From the NCBI GenBank assembly GCA_004009845.1, contig RMBW01000093.1, forward strand, positions 57,567 to 121,566: a stretch of DNA of 64,000 nt. The letters are read 5' to 3'. Shown one piece after another: positions 48,580 to 60,400 of the stretch. This DNA comes from Davidsoniella eucalypti. Its lineage: Eukaryota; Ascomycota; Sordariomycetes; Microascales; Ceratocystidaceae. A program made the position numbers and the translations under genes. The notes beneath the pieces are model-generated. The model had not been told where the DNA came from and did no database searches. It saw nothing but the letters and a program-made list of their open reading frames with translations. Position 1 is the stretch's first letter. Every line of letters starts with the position of its first letter.

Positions 48580-49979
48580 TGAGCGAGACGTAAGATGCCG
48601 ATCTTTTTATCATATAGGATGCATAACCATTAAAGATCCGAAGTTGTTTTGTATACGTTTTTCGATGTTTAGGTGCTATAGAACTCTTGTATATCAACAT
48701 GCACAATTATCTGCTCTATTGTATCCTATCTTCCCTATATAGTTATGAATCATATAATTGTTTACTTTGCGCTATACCTGTATGATTCAAAGATTCATCT
48801 CTACTTGAGAATTCAAACGAGATTATGAATTATCGATGCAATCCTTTTTTGAGGCGTATGAAAGGTAGTACTCTTTTTAGTATGAATGCTCATGTTTTTC
48901 AATATTGCGTAATATCCTAGCCGTGAATGATGCCGTATATATGTGATGCCCATTTAAACATCTTTTCCATCAAGATCCCGTGCCGTATATTGCTTGCTTA
49001 GATCGTTTCCTTACTTTTTATCTATAACATGGCATACTAGTGAGAATACGATCTAATGAGATGGTGACACATAACAATCCAACTACTATGCAAGACCACA
49101 TCACCAGAAGATATATTCTATGGGAAACAGTTCTGTGTAGTCCAAATTTACCAGGCTATTCTAGTGTAAGGCTCGATGCATTAGACAGTCTGTAGTATGA
49201 AATATTCTCATTGGCATACAGCTTGGTATTGAACGATACTGACTATTAGTCGTGATAAGATTTTTGAAAGATACATATTGGTAGTAATCCCATTTTCGTA
49301 TGGGGTTCATTTATATATCTTATAAGTATATATTCAGCTTATTCCATGTATGGAATCAACCAACCTTCTATCTTCCTTATTGAAAATCGGGTTGGGTTTG
49401 AGTTGTTTATAGTTTCTATTTATATTTAATATATTTAGAGCTTTTATTTTGGGGGTTTAGAGCTCTGATTTTATCATAATTGTTATTGTTATGTCCCTCG
49501 ATACCATCAAGTCCTCATCATGATTCGGAAGACCTGGGGGCGATAAACACAACAACTCCTATATCCGCTTGGACTACTTGTCAACAAGTACTTCGGATAA
49601 AACTTCCAATCTTGATTTGAACCTACCAAGCTTTTCTTAGTAAGGTTCGGCCTAAGCTATTTTTTTTGCTGGAGTAAACTATTTTCAACCTTTTCAAAGT
49701 ATTTGCATCCCTTGAAACTTGTAGTGGCCCGAAAAGATCTCTGTCTTAGGAATATGAATTAACTAGTTAAAACAAACCCCACCAAGACTTCTTCAATATT
49801 CCTTCATAGTCCGACTGCGTAGAGTAATTGTACACTTTGTTGTCTTGGTACTCCAGACCAATTCTTAACAAAGGCCCTGATTTCCGATATATAAATATAT
49901 CTCGCATCTCATCACCTTTTTCTCGGTTTTTCTTTTTTCCAACCAATTCACCATCTTCGACATTGGCTCTATATACACC
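48580..49979. promoter_or_regulatory. 1.4 kb AT-rich region upstream of the LOG-type gene
   Basis: The region is AT-rich with many short repeats of A/T words and no gene. TATATAAATA at 49888-49897 lies about 85 bases before the LOG start. Confidence 0.5.
49888..49897 (+). promoter_or_regulatory. TATA box of the LOG-type gene
   Basis: TATATAAATA fits the TATAWAWR consensus and sits about 85 bases upstream of the ATG at 49980, in otherwise AT-rich sequence, so a chance match is possible. Confidence 0.4.
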
Positions 49980-50725
49980 ATGACCGCTACTGAAGTTGCC
50001 CCTCGTACCAAGATTTGTGTATATTGCGGCTCATCGCCCGGCACAGATCCCGCTCATGTTGAGGCTGCACAGGCATTAGCTCGGGCCATGGCCCAGCACG
50101 ACATCGACCTAGGTAAGTTTCCCCATAAACATCATCCCATCCACCAAGTCCGGCTGTTTATAATAACTCTATCGTCTCTACAGTCTATGGCGGCGGCACT
50201 GTCGGTCTGATGGGCGAAGTTGCCAAGACTCTGGTCGCACTCAAGGGTCCGGACTCCGTGCATGGTATCATCCCAGAGGCTCTCATTCACTATGAACGAG
50301 ACGACACGTATGCCACGAAAACCACAGACGACGTTTTCGTGCCGACCGAAAACGTCTATGGCCGCACTACTATCGTACCAGACATGCACACGCGCAAGCG
50401 GCTGATGGCCCAGGAAGTCTTTGCCGGCGGACCCGGCTCTGGTTTTATAGCGCTAGCTGGCGGTTATGGTACTTTAGAAGAGGTCTTCGAGACCGTCACT
50501 TGGAATCAGCTAGGCATCCACACCAACGGTATCGTGTTGCTCAACATCAATGGCTTCTACGATGGCTTGATCGACTGGGTTAAAAACGCCCACGGTGCTG
50601 GCTTCATCAAGGGCGATAATGTGAGCATCATTGCTACGGCTACGGATGCCGAGGGCGCTATCGAAGAGCTCAAGAACTATAAACAGTCCAAGTCTACTTT
50701 CAATCTACAATGGGGCAAGGAGTAG
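49980..50725 (+). CDS. LOG-type cytokinin/nucleotide 5'-monophosphate phosphoribohydrolase
   Basis: Exon 1 is 49980-50112, exon 2 is 50184-50725 (224 aa). Rossmann-like fold of the lysine-decarboxylase-like LOG family: ICVYCGSSPGT (residues 12-22), YGGGTVGLMG (46-55), the conserved DMHTRKRLM (111-119) with the catalytic Arg region, and AGGYGTLEE (136-144), which in most LOG proteins reads PGGxGTxEE. The family releases ribose 5-phosphate from nucleoside monophosphates; plant and some bacterial members activate cytokinins. Nearby genes give no pathway clue, so the natural nucleotide in this fungus is unknown. Confidence 0.88.
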
Positions 50726-51078
50726 ACTATGGACTGAATTGGTCTACACCATATGAGTTTCCTCTATGGTTATAACCGCACTTGCAAGAAGGCTTGTGCC
50801 AGGCTAGAGGCGGAGGTGTTATGACTGATGACCCCATTCCTGCATACTTTAATTCAAGATATATACAATTAGACTACTATTTGCCATTTTTATAATATAC
50901 AGAATTTCACATTAATCATTACAATCTCGTCAATTTGCGGTGTTTGTTCAAAGCCCAACATTCACAAATTGATGGCATTAAGATAGGTAGCAATATAATA
51001 TCGGTTGCTGGCAATGTCATTGTATCATTTATGCATTCGTTCTCTTGCTTAGCCCGCAGTTGTTGAATTTCTTTTAAC
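50726..51078. other. Convergent 3' spacer LOG / pre5
   Basis: 353 bases of AT-rich 3' flank on both sides; no gene. Confidence 0.6.
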
Positions 51079-52102
51079 TTAACTGCTCGTGTCCATAGTG
51101 TCAACATACACCCCCGCCGGAGCCTCCTCTTCCTCTTGTTCAGCCTCCGCGAGACGGTCCAACCACGGCTTGACTGCCTGTTCATCGTACACCTTGAATG
51201 GCTCGGTAACCTTGTTCTTGGGGCCACCGCAGCCAACGAAGCCAATGCTCAGGTTATCGACTGTCAGCTCACGATCTTGCACTAGGGATTCCTTTAGCGC
51301 CTGGAGACCGTGTTCGATGAGCTGATCACGATCGCAGTCGGCAAACTTGGTCAGGTTGCGCTCTAGGTATGTCCGGGCCATCTGAGAGCGCGCGCCAATG
51401 GCGAACGCGACAACCTCTTCAGTCATGCCACTAGGCTGGAACTCGAATAGATGCGGGCCTTCCGCATCGACACCGGCAACTAGTAGACCAACACCATAGG
51501 GACGCTTGCCGTAGTGCTGGGTGTTGAACTGTGCCTTTTCGCTGATTTCACTTACGATGTCACCGACCTGCAGAGCGCGGTTCATTGTGAAGCGGTAGCT
51601 GAGGCACTGATTCTTCATGAAGTTGGAAAGTACACGGGCATCTGAGGTTAGACCGGCAATGGCAACACCGAGGTGCTCGTCAATTGTGAAAAGCTTCTTT
51701 TGGTATGAGGAGAGTTCTTCGGCATTGCGCTATAGAGGGTAAAGACTCGAGTGTTAGCTTCCTTGATCATCATGGGTGGCATGGTGGGGGTTAGAAGAGA
51801 CGTAATTCGTACCTTGACGGCGCACAAAACAGCGTGTGTCTTGCTGGTCAGACCAACAACAACGGAACCCTGCTTTACTGCCTCGGTGGCATATTCGATC
51901 TGGAAGATACGGCCCTGCGGCGAGCTATAGAAGGCAATTGACGTTAGTGCACTGCCTGCAGGCAAGAAGAAAGGTTCTGAGCCAAGCTATCTATCTTCAA
52001 AACAATTGCTGTAGCTCTGAAGCGATCGAATAGCTAATGCTAAGCGGGGTGTATCCGGACGTACAAGGTGACAGTGTCGTTGTCGTAGTTATTGCGGAAC
52101 AT
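51079..52102 (-). CDS. pre5: 20S proteasome subunit alpha-6 (Pre5/PSMA1)
   Basis: Exons 52065-52102, 51813-51924 and 51079-51729 give 266 aa. The N-terminus after joining is MFRNNYDNDTVTF then SPQGRIFQIEYATEAVK, the alpha-subunit signature of the PSMA1 branch. Further hallmarks are KTHAVLCAVK, IAGLTSDARVLSNFMKNQC, YGKRPYGVGLLVAGVDAEG and IGARSQMARTYLERNL. The C-terminal 30 residues are acidic (EAEQEEEEAP), as expected for this subunit. Alpha rings gate the 20S core. It shares a divergent promoter with vps55. The first exon is 38 bases. Confidence 0.94.
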
Positions 52103-53321
52103 GTTGTCGTCGTAGGTTTGACCGTTATGAGTTGAAGTTGTAGTGGTTGCAGGCCGCGGGGATCGTAGCTGAGAGAAGCAAGGCTATAACTATAGAGAAA
52201 GAAGACGAGATGGGTCTGTGTGGAACGAAGCAGAGCTGTATAACTGCAAATCAATTCAAATAGCCCAGGAAATCAATCTGGCGCGTGGTTGTTGGTTGAG
52301 CTCGAAAATGCTTCTGTAGTGGGTTGGATTGAGAGTTGAAGTGGCAGGTGCTTGCTTTCAAGGCTGTCGTCAAGTGGTCGTCAATCGAGCACCAAAATCT
52401 CAAGGCTAGGCAGCTTGAGCTTTCGTTGACCTTTGTTTTGATGAGCGGGCCATTTTTGGGCGACCGGGGTAGTCAGTAAGAACAGTAGCAGTTATTTGAC
52501 TGCTGTATTCAGTTACTAAGTCACTATAAAGCCTACAATAGGTGGGACAAGTGCATCGCATCATTACGCTATGCCCGGCCCGCGCTAGTCCTTATCAGTG
52601 ATAAGCGCGGGGATTCTACTTATCCTCGTCAGGGAGCTTTGCAGCCCAAGACGTATAATGTTGCTGACGATGGATATGAATCATCCACTTCACTATTTAC
52701 CCAGTAGCAAGCCCACTATGATTCGGTCTTTATTTGCTACAGCCGTATCTAAAGCCGGCACCCAAGATAGTCGATATGGCAGCACCTATGCTAAGCATAA
52801 ACCCTTCCGAGCATTGCTAACCCATGTCACGTGACACGCAGCTGTCCAAGCGCCTACCAAATCCAACCTGCAAGCTTGGCTCGGCCGCAACATGAATCGA
52901 CGCAAACCTCCAACTTTCGTGTTGAAACAGCCCAAAATCAATCAGACTTTTTGTTGCGATATTCAGCGTCGTTTCCAATCGCATTCAATTTTCTAGCTCC
53001 GTACATATCTGGCATTGACGGCCCTAGTCACCGAGCCTCTTCAGCCGAGCTTTCTTCCATATCGAGTTCTGTGCTAAGTTGTCGCGAACCCAAATAAACC
53101 ACCACACCTACCAGCCTGTCTACACGCCTTCATACGACATCAGTTCTTCGGTCTATTCCCAAGCGATTACTTCCCGACCACGATCACGATATTTGCTATC
53201 GATCTGCGAATCTATACGCATCTCAGTCACAATAGTAGTCGAAAGAACGCCTAAGCCGAGCGTCTTCTCCATCCGATAAACACACCTGCGAACGATCTCC
53301 TCTCCAAGAAAGAAAATCAAG
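52103..53321. promoter_or_regulatory. Divergent promoter pre5 / vps55
   Basis: 1.2 kb between divergent starts. A perfect 10-base palindrome GTCACGTGAC lies at 52826-52835, the extended E-box bound by Cbf1-like bHLH factors in fungi. I see no protein gene. Confidence 0.5.
52826..52835. promoter_or_regulatory. GTCACGTGAC palindrome (extended E-box)
   Basis: Exact palindrome around CACGTG between pre5 and vps55. bHLH factors of the Cbf1/USF type prefer GTCACGTGAC. Binding is inferred. Confidence 0.5.
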
Positions 53322-53784
53322 ATGACTGCTGCCGGCCTCAAGACCATCATTGCGCTTTCATTTGTGCTTGCGCTAGGATTCCTTCTGGTCATTCTTTCCT
53401 GCGCGCTATTCAAAGTCTACTACCCGCTACTAGTTGTAGCAACCTATGTTGTGGCGCCGCTGCCAAACTGGATCTGCGGACACTGCGCGAACCCCGACGA
53501 CTTTGTCGACAATGAGGCATCAGCTGTTCTGGATCTTGGCCGCTTTGCGACTGGTTTCTTGGTGGTGATGGGTGGTAGTAAGTTATCCGACAGCATCCTC
53601 TGAACACATCTTTTGACTATACAACTTCTAACTTGCGATCTTCTTATTAGTTCTGCCTATCATTCTTGCTCACGCTGGCCTAATCCAGATTGAGGCTATG
53701 ATCATGTCGATAATCGGTGGTCTGCTTATCTACGGCACTATCATCAGCTTTGGCATGTTCTTTACTGAGGATCAGGATTTCTAA
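53322..53784 (+). CDS. vps55: Vps55/OB-RGRP endosomal protein
   Basis: Exon 1 is 53322-53577, exon 2 is 53651-53784; the product is 129 aa, the typical Vps55 length. Four hydrophobic segments are visible: residues 5-28, about 32-48, a third spanning the exon junction (LGRFATGFLVVMGGILPIIL), and a last one (MIMSIIGGLLIYGTIISFGMFF). The loop NWICGHCANPDD is family-like, and the C-terminus FTEDQDF fits. Vps55 forms a complex with Vps68 that moves cargo from late endosomes to the vacuole. Intron 53578-53650 is GTAAGT to TTATTAG. Confidence 0.93.
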
Positions 53785-54308
53785 ACGCCACTATATTAGA
53801 GAGTCTCTACGTCATACGTCATTGCTTCTCGATAAAGGGTTCAGAGGCATGACCCTTACTTATTCCAAAGAATCTTTGATCTATAGTCTTCAACACATAT
53901 GATGCGCACATCAGCTCAGCTCTGTAACTCTATTCTTTTTCCTACAGCATGTTAGTTTTGCTCTTTTCTTGTCTTCTGTTGCGCTCATTTGACATCTGCG
54001 TATTGTCTTTTTGCAGCATTATGTGTTTTGTTTGGCTACCATCTCACGAAGTATACATATATGTTGTTTTACAATGTATCTTACGACACGTCGCATATGC
54101 AGTATCTGATCAATATACATATTTTTTGGATGCTAGGATGTCGGTACATGACTGTTGAAGTCGGTGACTCTATATCATGCTAAGCATACTGATGTTGTCC
54201 AAGAAAAGAAAAAAAAAACTCCAAATCTAAGCCGTGATGAAACGCCCATAGTAGTAACACTTTCTCATATTTTCCCTTCTGTCCCTATCTCCATTTCCCG
54301 TAGAATTC
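53785..54308. other. Convergent 3' spacer vps55 / PABA synthase
   Basis: 524 bases holding both 3' flanks; AT-rich, no gene. Confidence 0.6.
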
Positions 54309-56846
54309 CTACAAATTGAGAGCTTCCAGGGCCCCAAGCGGCCCAGCTAGCTTCAAGTACATCTCCTCTGTTTCTCCTTCGGGCGTGCTTAGAGTAGTCA
54401 CTGCACCACCAGCACCGATTCTCCAAAGCTCTGAACATGAGCCAGTATCTTTGTCGATGGTTGCGTCGTCATCCCAGCTAAACAAGCTACGGATAGTCAC
54501 GCTCCAGTCTGCCTGGCCAGCAACATCAATATAACCAACGACACCCGAATACATGCTACGCTCAACACCGTGCTCAATGTCCGTGAGGATATTGCAACTG
54601 CGTTTCTTCGGGGCTCCGGTCATGCTTCCAGGCGGGAAACTAGCAGCTAGCGCATCCAGGCCCGTATAGTTACCGGAAGTCGGCAACTGGGCCTCGATGA
54701 TCGTCACCATAGTGAACACAGTAGCGTACTCTTCTACTTTCATCAGATAAGTCGGTGCGACGGCGCCGGCTGCACACACGGTCTGTAGATCGTGCCGGAC
54801 AAGATCTACAATCATCAGATTCTCGGCAATTTCTTTGGGGATATGCAGCAGTTTTTCTGCCTGTTGGACAGTCTGTACTGCATCGGATTTGCGGATCGTG
54901 CCTTTCATGGGCCGCATGGTGCAAAGGCCGCTAGAGCTAGTATTCAGGAACCGCTCGGGCGAAGAACTTATCAGCGTGACATCTCCAAGACGAATGTACG
55001 AGCCGAACGGCACCGGCTGTCGTTGACGTAGCGAGCGGAACATTTGCCACCGAGAGTCGTCGGGACTACGACCTGGTGTGACCGGTAGCAATATTGTCGT
55101 CTGGTCTGTCAAACAGAGTTCGTACGACTCGCCGGCAGCAATGTATTGTTGGCAGTCAGAAACAGCAGCCGCATAGCGGGTTTGAGAGGGGACAACGACG
55201 CCGGGTCTACTGAGTGATTCCTCACATGGAATCGTCGTTATAGGAGGAGAGACGGCACCGTTTGTAGTAGCAACCCCTTTTTTGGCCTGTGCCTCCCACA
55301 ACGTCGACGTTTGCAGTGTTTGTGTTGCCCACTCTATCCACGTGCTAGAAGAGGTAGCTGTATCTTGTAAGTGCTGAATGTCGACAAGACCCTGGCGGTG
55401 GTTGATGACGAGACTCTTCGTGACCCAGACAAAACAGAGATCTAGTCTATCGTGACCTCTATCCTCCTTTCCGAGTTTGACGCCAATGTTCTCCAGACCC
55501 ATCTCATAGGTCAGGTAGCCCATGAAGCCACCCAAGAACGGGCCCACGGCATCGCCGTCCGGGAGCGGGATCTGACTTTTAGCGAGGATGTCCGCCAACA
55601 GCTGCCAGATGTTTTCGAAGCGGCCTTTGAAAGGAATAGTTTCGCGTCGTCTTTCAGCTCCTGCGGTTTCTGGTGGATATGAAGCAACTGCGCAATGTCC
55701 GCCAACTCTGTATTCGATCCGCATAGCCTGCTCGACATCTAGGGCAATAATGCTATGCGTGCCGCGGACATCGGCGGTCTTTGGTGGCAGGGGGACATTG
55801 TGATTCGACGAATCCAAGACGATCTGGTCTCCGGCCGGCGACTGCAGTATCTCGAGAAGATTGGGTGCTTCGACGCCGAGTGGCAACTGAAGTCTCCGCC
55901 GCACGAGTTTTGCCGGAGTACACGGGGTGATGCTTTCACAAGCTTCCTGTTGCCGCTTTCTATAAGCTTCCAAGGCAGATAGGTGGCTAGGTATAAGACA
56001 GTCGGTAGCAACCTGCGGCTCTACCTCTGCTTTCACAGCGCGGTTGTTCTCGCTGTTCCAGCGCTCGGCCGCAAGAAGCCAGTTTGAGACGGCTTTCGAA
56101 CTTTCAGCCTCTGTACATGCCGACTCGGGGTGGTATTGCAGGCCCCATAGCGGCTTGGTTGCATGCTTCACGCCCATTAGAATGCGCTCGGGCATTTGGC
56201 CGCTGCGTTCCTCCACATGCCATGCAAGAGGAATCAGATCTGGGGCACAGGCGAACGTCTTCCACTTCTGAGTTTGCCACTCGGTCTCGGGGACATCGTC
56301 CTGTCCCGACGAGACGCAAAGACTGTGATAGAGCGTAGCCTTAAACTGGGAAACGTTGTTGAATATATTATCGCGTGTTGCGTAGAACCCGTCAGAAACA
56401 TTTTCAGCCTCGGACGCAAGTCCTCCGTGTATCACCGGCCGTACCATTCCATGCAACCCACCCCGCAGCCGACGAATGCTTCCGCCATAGTGGCGCGAAA
56501 GACTCTGGAAGCCAAGGCAAATGCCCAGAACTGGAATCATGGGCTTCTCGGCGCTGCTCAGGTCGCTGAGTTCCCATAGCCAGCGCATGAGGCCTACGTC
56601 GGCAGCGTTATCCGGTGATCCAGGCCCAGGTCCGCACACCACGGCATCGAAGCGGGAGAGTTCCTCCTGGAACTTGGCGAATAGCTCGGGAGTACGCTCT
56701 TCGGCATATAGCTCCGGGGCGTCGACTTTGATGACACTCACGGACACGCCAGAAATGCTCTTCAACATCGCGACGATGTTGTTAGTGAACGAGTCATAGG
56801 CATCGAGGAAGACAATGCGACGAGCCATGGTAGGCGATGATGTCAT
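54309..56846 (-). CDS. pabaA: Bifunctional aminodeoxychorismate synthase (PabA-PabB fusion)
   Basis: Single exon, 845 aa. The N-terminal glutamine amidotransferase has Cys110 in LGICLGFQSL and the His-Glu partner in GLQYHPESACTE (about 235). The C-terminal chorismate-binding domain carries RPMKGTIRKSDA; the Lys in the KGT motif distinguishes aminodeoxychorismate synthase from anthranilate synthase, which has Ala. LMIVDLVRHDL, SFPPGSMTGAPKKRSCNIL and RIGAGGAVTTLSTPEGETEE follow. The enzyme makes 4-amino-4-deoxychorismate for p-aminobenzoate and folate. Either the first ATG (56846) or the in-frame ATG six codons on, with a better context (ACCATGG), could be the start. Tandem with trs120. Confidence 0.94.
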   Translation of the reverse strand: MTSSPTMARRIVFLDAYDSFTNNIVAMLKSISGVSVSVIKVDAPELYAEERTPELFAKFQEELSRFDAVVCGPGPGSPDNAADVGLMRWLWELSDLSSAEKPMIPVLGICLGFQSLSRHYGGSIRRLRGGLHGMVRPVIHGGLASEAENVSDGFYATRDNIFNNVSQFKATLYHSLCVSSGQDDVPETEWQTQKWKTFACAPDLIPLAWHVEERSGQMPERILMGVKHATKPLWGLQYHPESACTEAESSKAVSNWLLAAERWNSENNRAVKAEVEPQVATDCLIPSHLSALEAYRKRQQEACESITPCTPAKLVRRRLQLPLGVEAPNLLEILQSPAGDQIVLDSSNHNVPLPPKTADVRGTHSIIALDVEQAMRIEYRVGGHCAVASYPPETAGAERRRETIPFKGRFENIWQLLADILAKSQIPLPDGDAVGPFLGGFMGYLTYEMGLENIGVKLGKEDRGHDRLDLCFVWVTKSLVINHRQGLVDIQHLQDTATSSSTWIEWATQTLQTSTLWEAQAKKGVATTNGAVSPPITTIPCEESLSRPGVVVPSQTRYAAAVSDCQQYIAAGESYELCLTDQTTILLPVTPGRSPDDSRWQMFRSLRQRQPVPFGSYIRLGDVTLISSSPERFLNTSSSGLCTMRPMKGTIRKSDAVQTVQQAEKLLHIPKEIAENLMIVDLVRHDLQTVCAAGAVAPTYLMKVEEYATVFTMVTIIEAQLPTSGNYTGLDALAASFPPGSMTGAPKKRSCNILTDIEHGVERSMYSGVVGYIDVAGQADWSVTIRSLFSWDDDATIDKDTGSCSELWRIGAGGAVTTLSTPEGETEEMYLKLAGPLGALEALNL

Positions 56847-57469
56847 GATCAGTTATATAATGATAATCGACTTTCTTGATGGCCAAAAGACCTTTGATGT
56901 CTTCTCGAGAGATGCCGGCCCAGAAATGGCTGGTCCTGGAAAGTCGGCTTTATATCATCCACATCAGTCAAACAAAGCTCTGGGTCTCTTGTAAGTCAGA
57001 CGGAATAGCTTAGCTTACCAAAATATTTGGTTAGCGTATGTTTTCCAGGGTTGGATTAGGGTTGCAGAGCTCGATCAGTGTTAACAGTGTCAGTACGTAA
57101 GAAGATACAAGACAAACGGGACGCATTCGAGGAAAAACTTCGCCGCTGGCCTGACATAAGGTGGAATAACTGGACTTTCCATTGGGTACAAAAAGACGGC
57201 TGGAATCACACTTTTTACATATTAATGACGTCGGTGACAAGAACTTTTCCGACGCTAGTCAGTAAAAGAATAGATATGGGTAATATTAGGGTTAACCTAG
57301 AGAAGTTAAGTGTTATGTGAGAAAGTATAGAGATGGTATCAATCCTGTAAAGTAAGCAACGCCTTGCCTCGACGCAAAAGATGACTTTTTGTGTGTAATC
57401 CATAGAAGCATTCATTCATAGCCCGTGCCTTTCCTAGCCTTTATCTTGTAGTGGCCACTTGATGGACGC
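56847..57469. promoter_or_regulatory. Intergenic region trs120 3' end / PABA synthase promoter
   Basis: 623 bases between two minus-strand genes. It should contain the trs120 terminator and the PABA synthase promoter; no clear motif stands out. Confidence 0.45.
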
Positions 57470-60400
57470 CTAAATCTCGTCTTTGACCGTGAATACACAT
57501 GGTTGCCGTGTGTGCCATATCCGCCGTTCCTTGATACCAAGTGCCACTGCCGCCCTCATTAGAGTTTCGGTGTCGGCCCGGGCACGCCCTTGCTTCCTTT
57601 GCTCGCGCTCAGCCTTGTCCTGTTCGCTCTCGTACATCATCGCTTCTTCCACCGTAGCCGTGATCTCGAATTCGCCGCGGCATAGGGCCGTGAAGCCGAT
57701 CACGACATCCTTGCTAGATTTAGCCTCAAGTAGCGGAAGTCGTCGTTGCAATGTTCCGTTCCAAGCAAACTTGCGTGTGCTTTCCATGGCGATGTTCGCG
57801 GGCCGGTGACAGAGCGTTGGCATCAGACGTACAAGCGGGAAGATGGGATGAGCAGAGCGGTTTGTCACACGCACGCGAATCTGCGAGAAGGCATCAACTG
57901 CCATCATGCGACCAGTATCGTTGCCTTGGGCGTCTTCAAGCGAGAGACCAATACCCACGTCGTCGATCTTGACGGCCTCGATCATGCGTGATGTTAATCG
58001 GATGCCACGAAGCTCGACGACACCGCTGTGCCGGGGACCGCTGGTTGTTTTCCACGTTGCTGCTAAGCCATCCAAGATCTTCTCGCGGTACCAGAAAGCC
58101 TCGCGCACATTTCGTTCCGTGTCAGGGGTGATTTTGCTGGCAGATACCACAAATTGCCGATTACGGTTGGGGTTAAGGGCTGGAATGGCTGCGTGGGGAT
58201 CGTCTATGTACAGGCGACGTATTGGCAAAACTACCCGAGCTGTGTTTCCAGGCAATACGAACTCGTTGATGCACACAGGTTCCCCTGCTGACACCGTGAC
58301 CTGAATGTTACTAGGCCACAAGTTCCGCAAGTCTAGAGACAGTAAACAGTAATTTTCTGAGTTGACATCTTCGGGCCGTGTTGTTTCGCCCAAGATCAAA
58401 GAAGGCGGTGATGTAGAAGTTCGGTCGTGCTCTTTGGGTGTGGTCTGCACATGAGACCAGAAGGGGGCTGGAATAGCACCCATCAGCGATATAACATCAC
58501 ACTTGGCAATTTCAACACTGCCATTCACTGTAATTGTGATAGGGAAGCTGATGCGGCGTGTATGGAACTGTGGGCCAAGGTCGTCTGGGCTGCCCCCGAG
58601 ATTGGCATAGTCGATTTGGATCGATGCTGTAGTAAGGCCGGGCTTACCCAGAATCTCGAACTCGTATGTGACGCAGCCTCCAGGGGGAATGAATCGCTTT
58701 TCGCTTGGGCGCTTAGATATACGCAGTACTTGCTTCTTCATTAGAATCAGCTCGTACTCATACATCTCGCTAGGCGTAGACTCTCTGTTCTGCAACGCAG
58801 CCCGAAGTGGCCCTTGTGTTGAGTCGTCAAATGAGAATAGAATAAAGTCGACTGGGACTTTCTGGGATGTGTTTTGTAAGGTAACTTCAAATCGTTGCCT
58901 CTCGCCTTCTAGAATCATGACGGAAGACTGAGGGAGAGTTGTCGACTTGACGACAACAATTGGCTGTGCTTGGATGACCTTGAGGTCCAAAGAGTTTGAT
59001 GTTAATGGAGGTGAGCCCTGTGACTCGGTTTCGATGCTATGCTGTAGAGACTTCATGCCGATGGCCTTGATCTTGGCTTCGGGAGAAGGAGCCCATCTTT
59101 CGTGGAAGATTGGAAAAAGACGTTCACGGCAGCCAAGAACCTTGATCATCACTCCAGTGACTTTGAGAGTACCGCTTTCTTGTGGTATTCCCACGATTCG
59201 TGCAACGTGGGTGCGGTACGAGCCGACCACTACATGTTCTTTACTTGATACAAACTTGATGCCGTCGCCTACTAACGAGATAGACTCGATATCAACTTCT
59301 ATATCGTAGGGATTTTGTAGCGTCACTCTGAATGTGGCAGGTTCCATCGCAACTAGCGTCTGTTGCGCCTGTTTCTCGTCTTTCTTCAAGAAGGGGTTGT
59401 AGATGAACGGGTTCACGTCTTGAGATGCCCGCGAGATGGTAGCACCCGGGATGATGCTCTTAGCATGTTGAACCGGGGCTTTGGTCTCAGGTAATGGCTC
59501 AAGACTGATGCCACGCACCAGGAACTCGTCCCAATACTCTGCGGCCATGTCGTTCATTCCTAGGCGTCGTGATAAGTCGCATGTTTTAGAGATGTTGGAG
59601 AGCAGCCTTACTTGCTCTTCACGCGGTATCATCGGGGAGGCATCGTCTCCTCGAGGCCCAGGTGCTACTCCCGAGCCTGCTGTTCTCAGGAGATCGCTGG
59701 AATATTTGAGCACTCCCTGGAAGTCAGGTAAAGCCTCGCAAAAGTTGATACATGCTCGAAGAATGTTAAGTTTGACTCCAGGGAAGCCATAAAGTCGTGC
59801 TGCAGATTGCCGTCTGACACGAGATACGATGGCTTCAAGCTCCTCGGAATGTTCAGTCGACGCGCCCATCTTCGCGGGCATCTCAAAGTCAATTACACCG
59901 TAGTTGCGGCAGATGACGTCTAGCAGATTACCGATCCCTTGCTCAACGTCTTCTTCTTGCAGCTCCAGCGTAGCGCCCTTGGTGTGTGCTCCAGGTCCAG
60001 TCAAGGAGACAAGGCCCGCAGCAGGATGTATGCCAACATCAGCCGCACCACGTGTTCGCGCCTCGACCAGACCACTGATCAATACTGACATGAGCTCACG
60101 GGCAACCATTGCTTTCTTGCGCTGGAAACCTATCTTGCCCAGGACAAACGAGATACCACTTAATATTGCAGCACGGTCTACGACAGTCAACAGCTCTGTT
60201 GAAGAAGGGAAGGCCCTGAACAGCAGAGCAACAATACTTTGGCGAGTGGGTGTAATGGTAAAGCGAGGAGAGGTAGTAAGTTGCTTGTTGGGCCATTTTC
60301 CTTCTACTAATATATTGAAACAGGCCTTGTTAAGAATGCCATCAGTATGGTGAAGAGCACTCATAATCTTACAAGAGCGGATGATAGCCTCAGACATGGG

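Noticed and set aside
49600..49625. Minus-strand GGTTCAAATC resembling a tRNA T-arm
   Set aside because: The flanking bases do not form the T stem, and no D-arm or anticodon stem is found.
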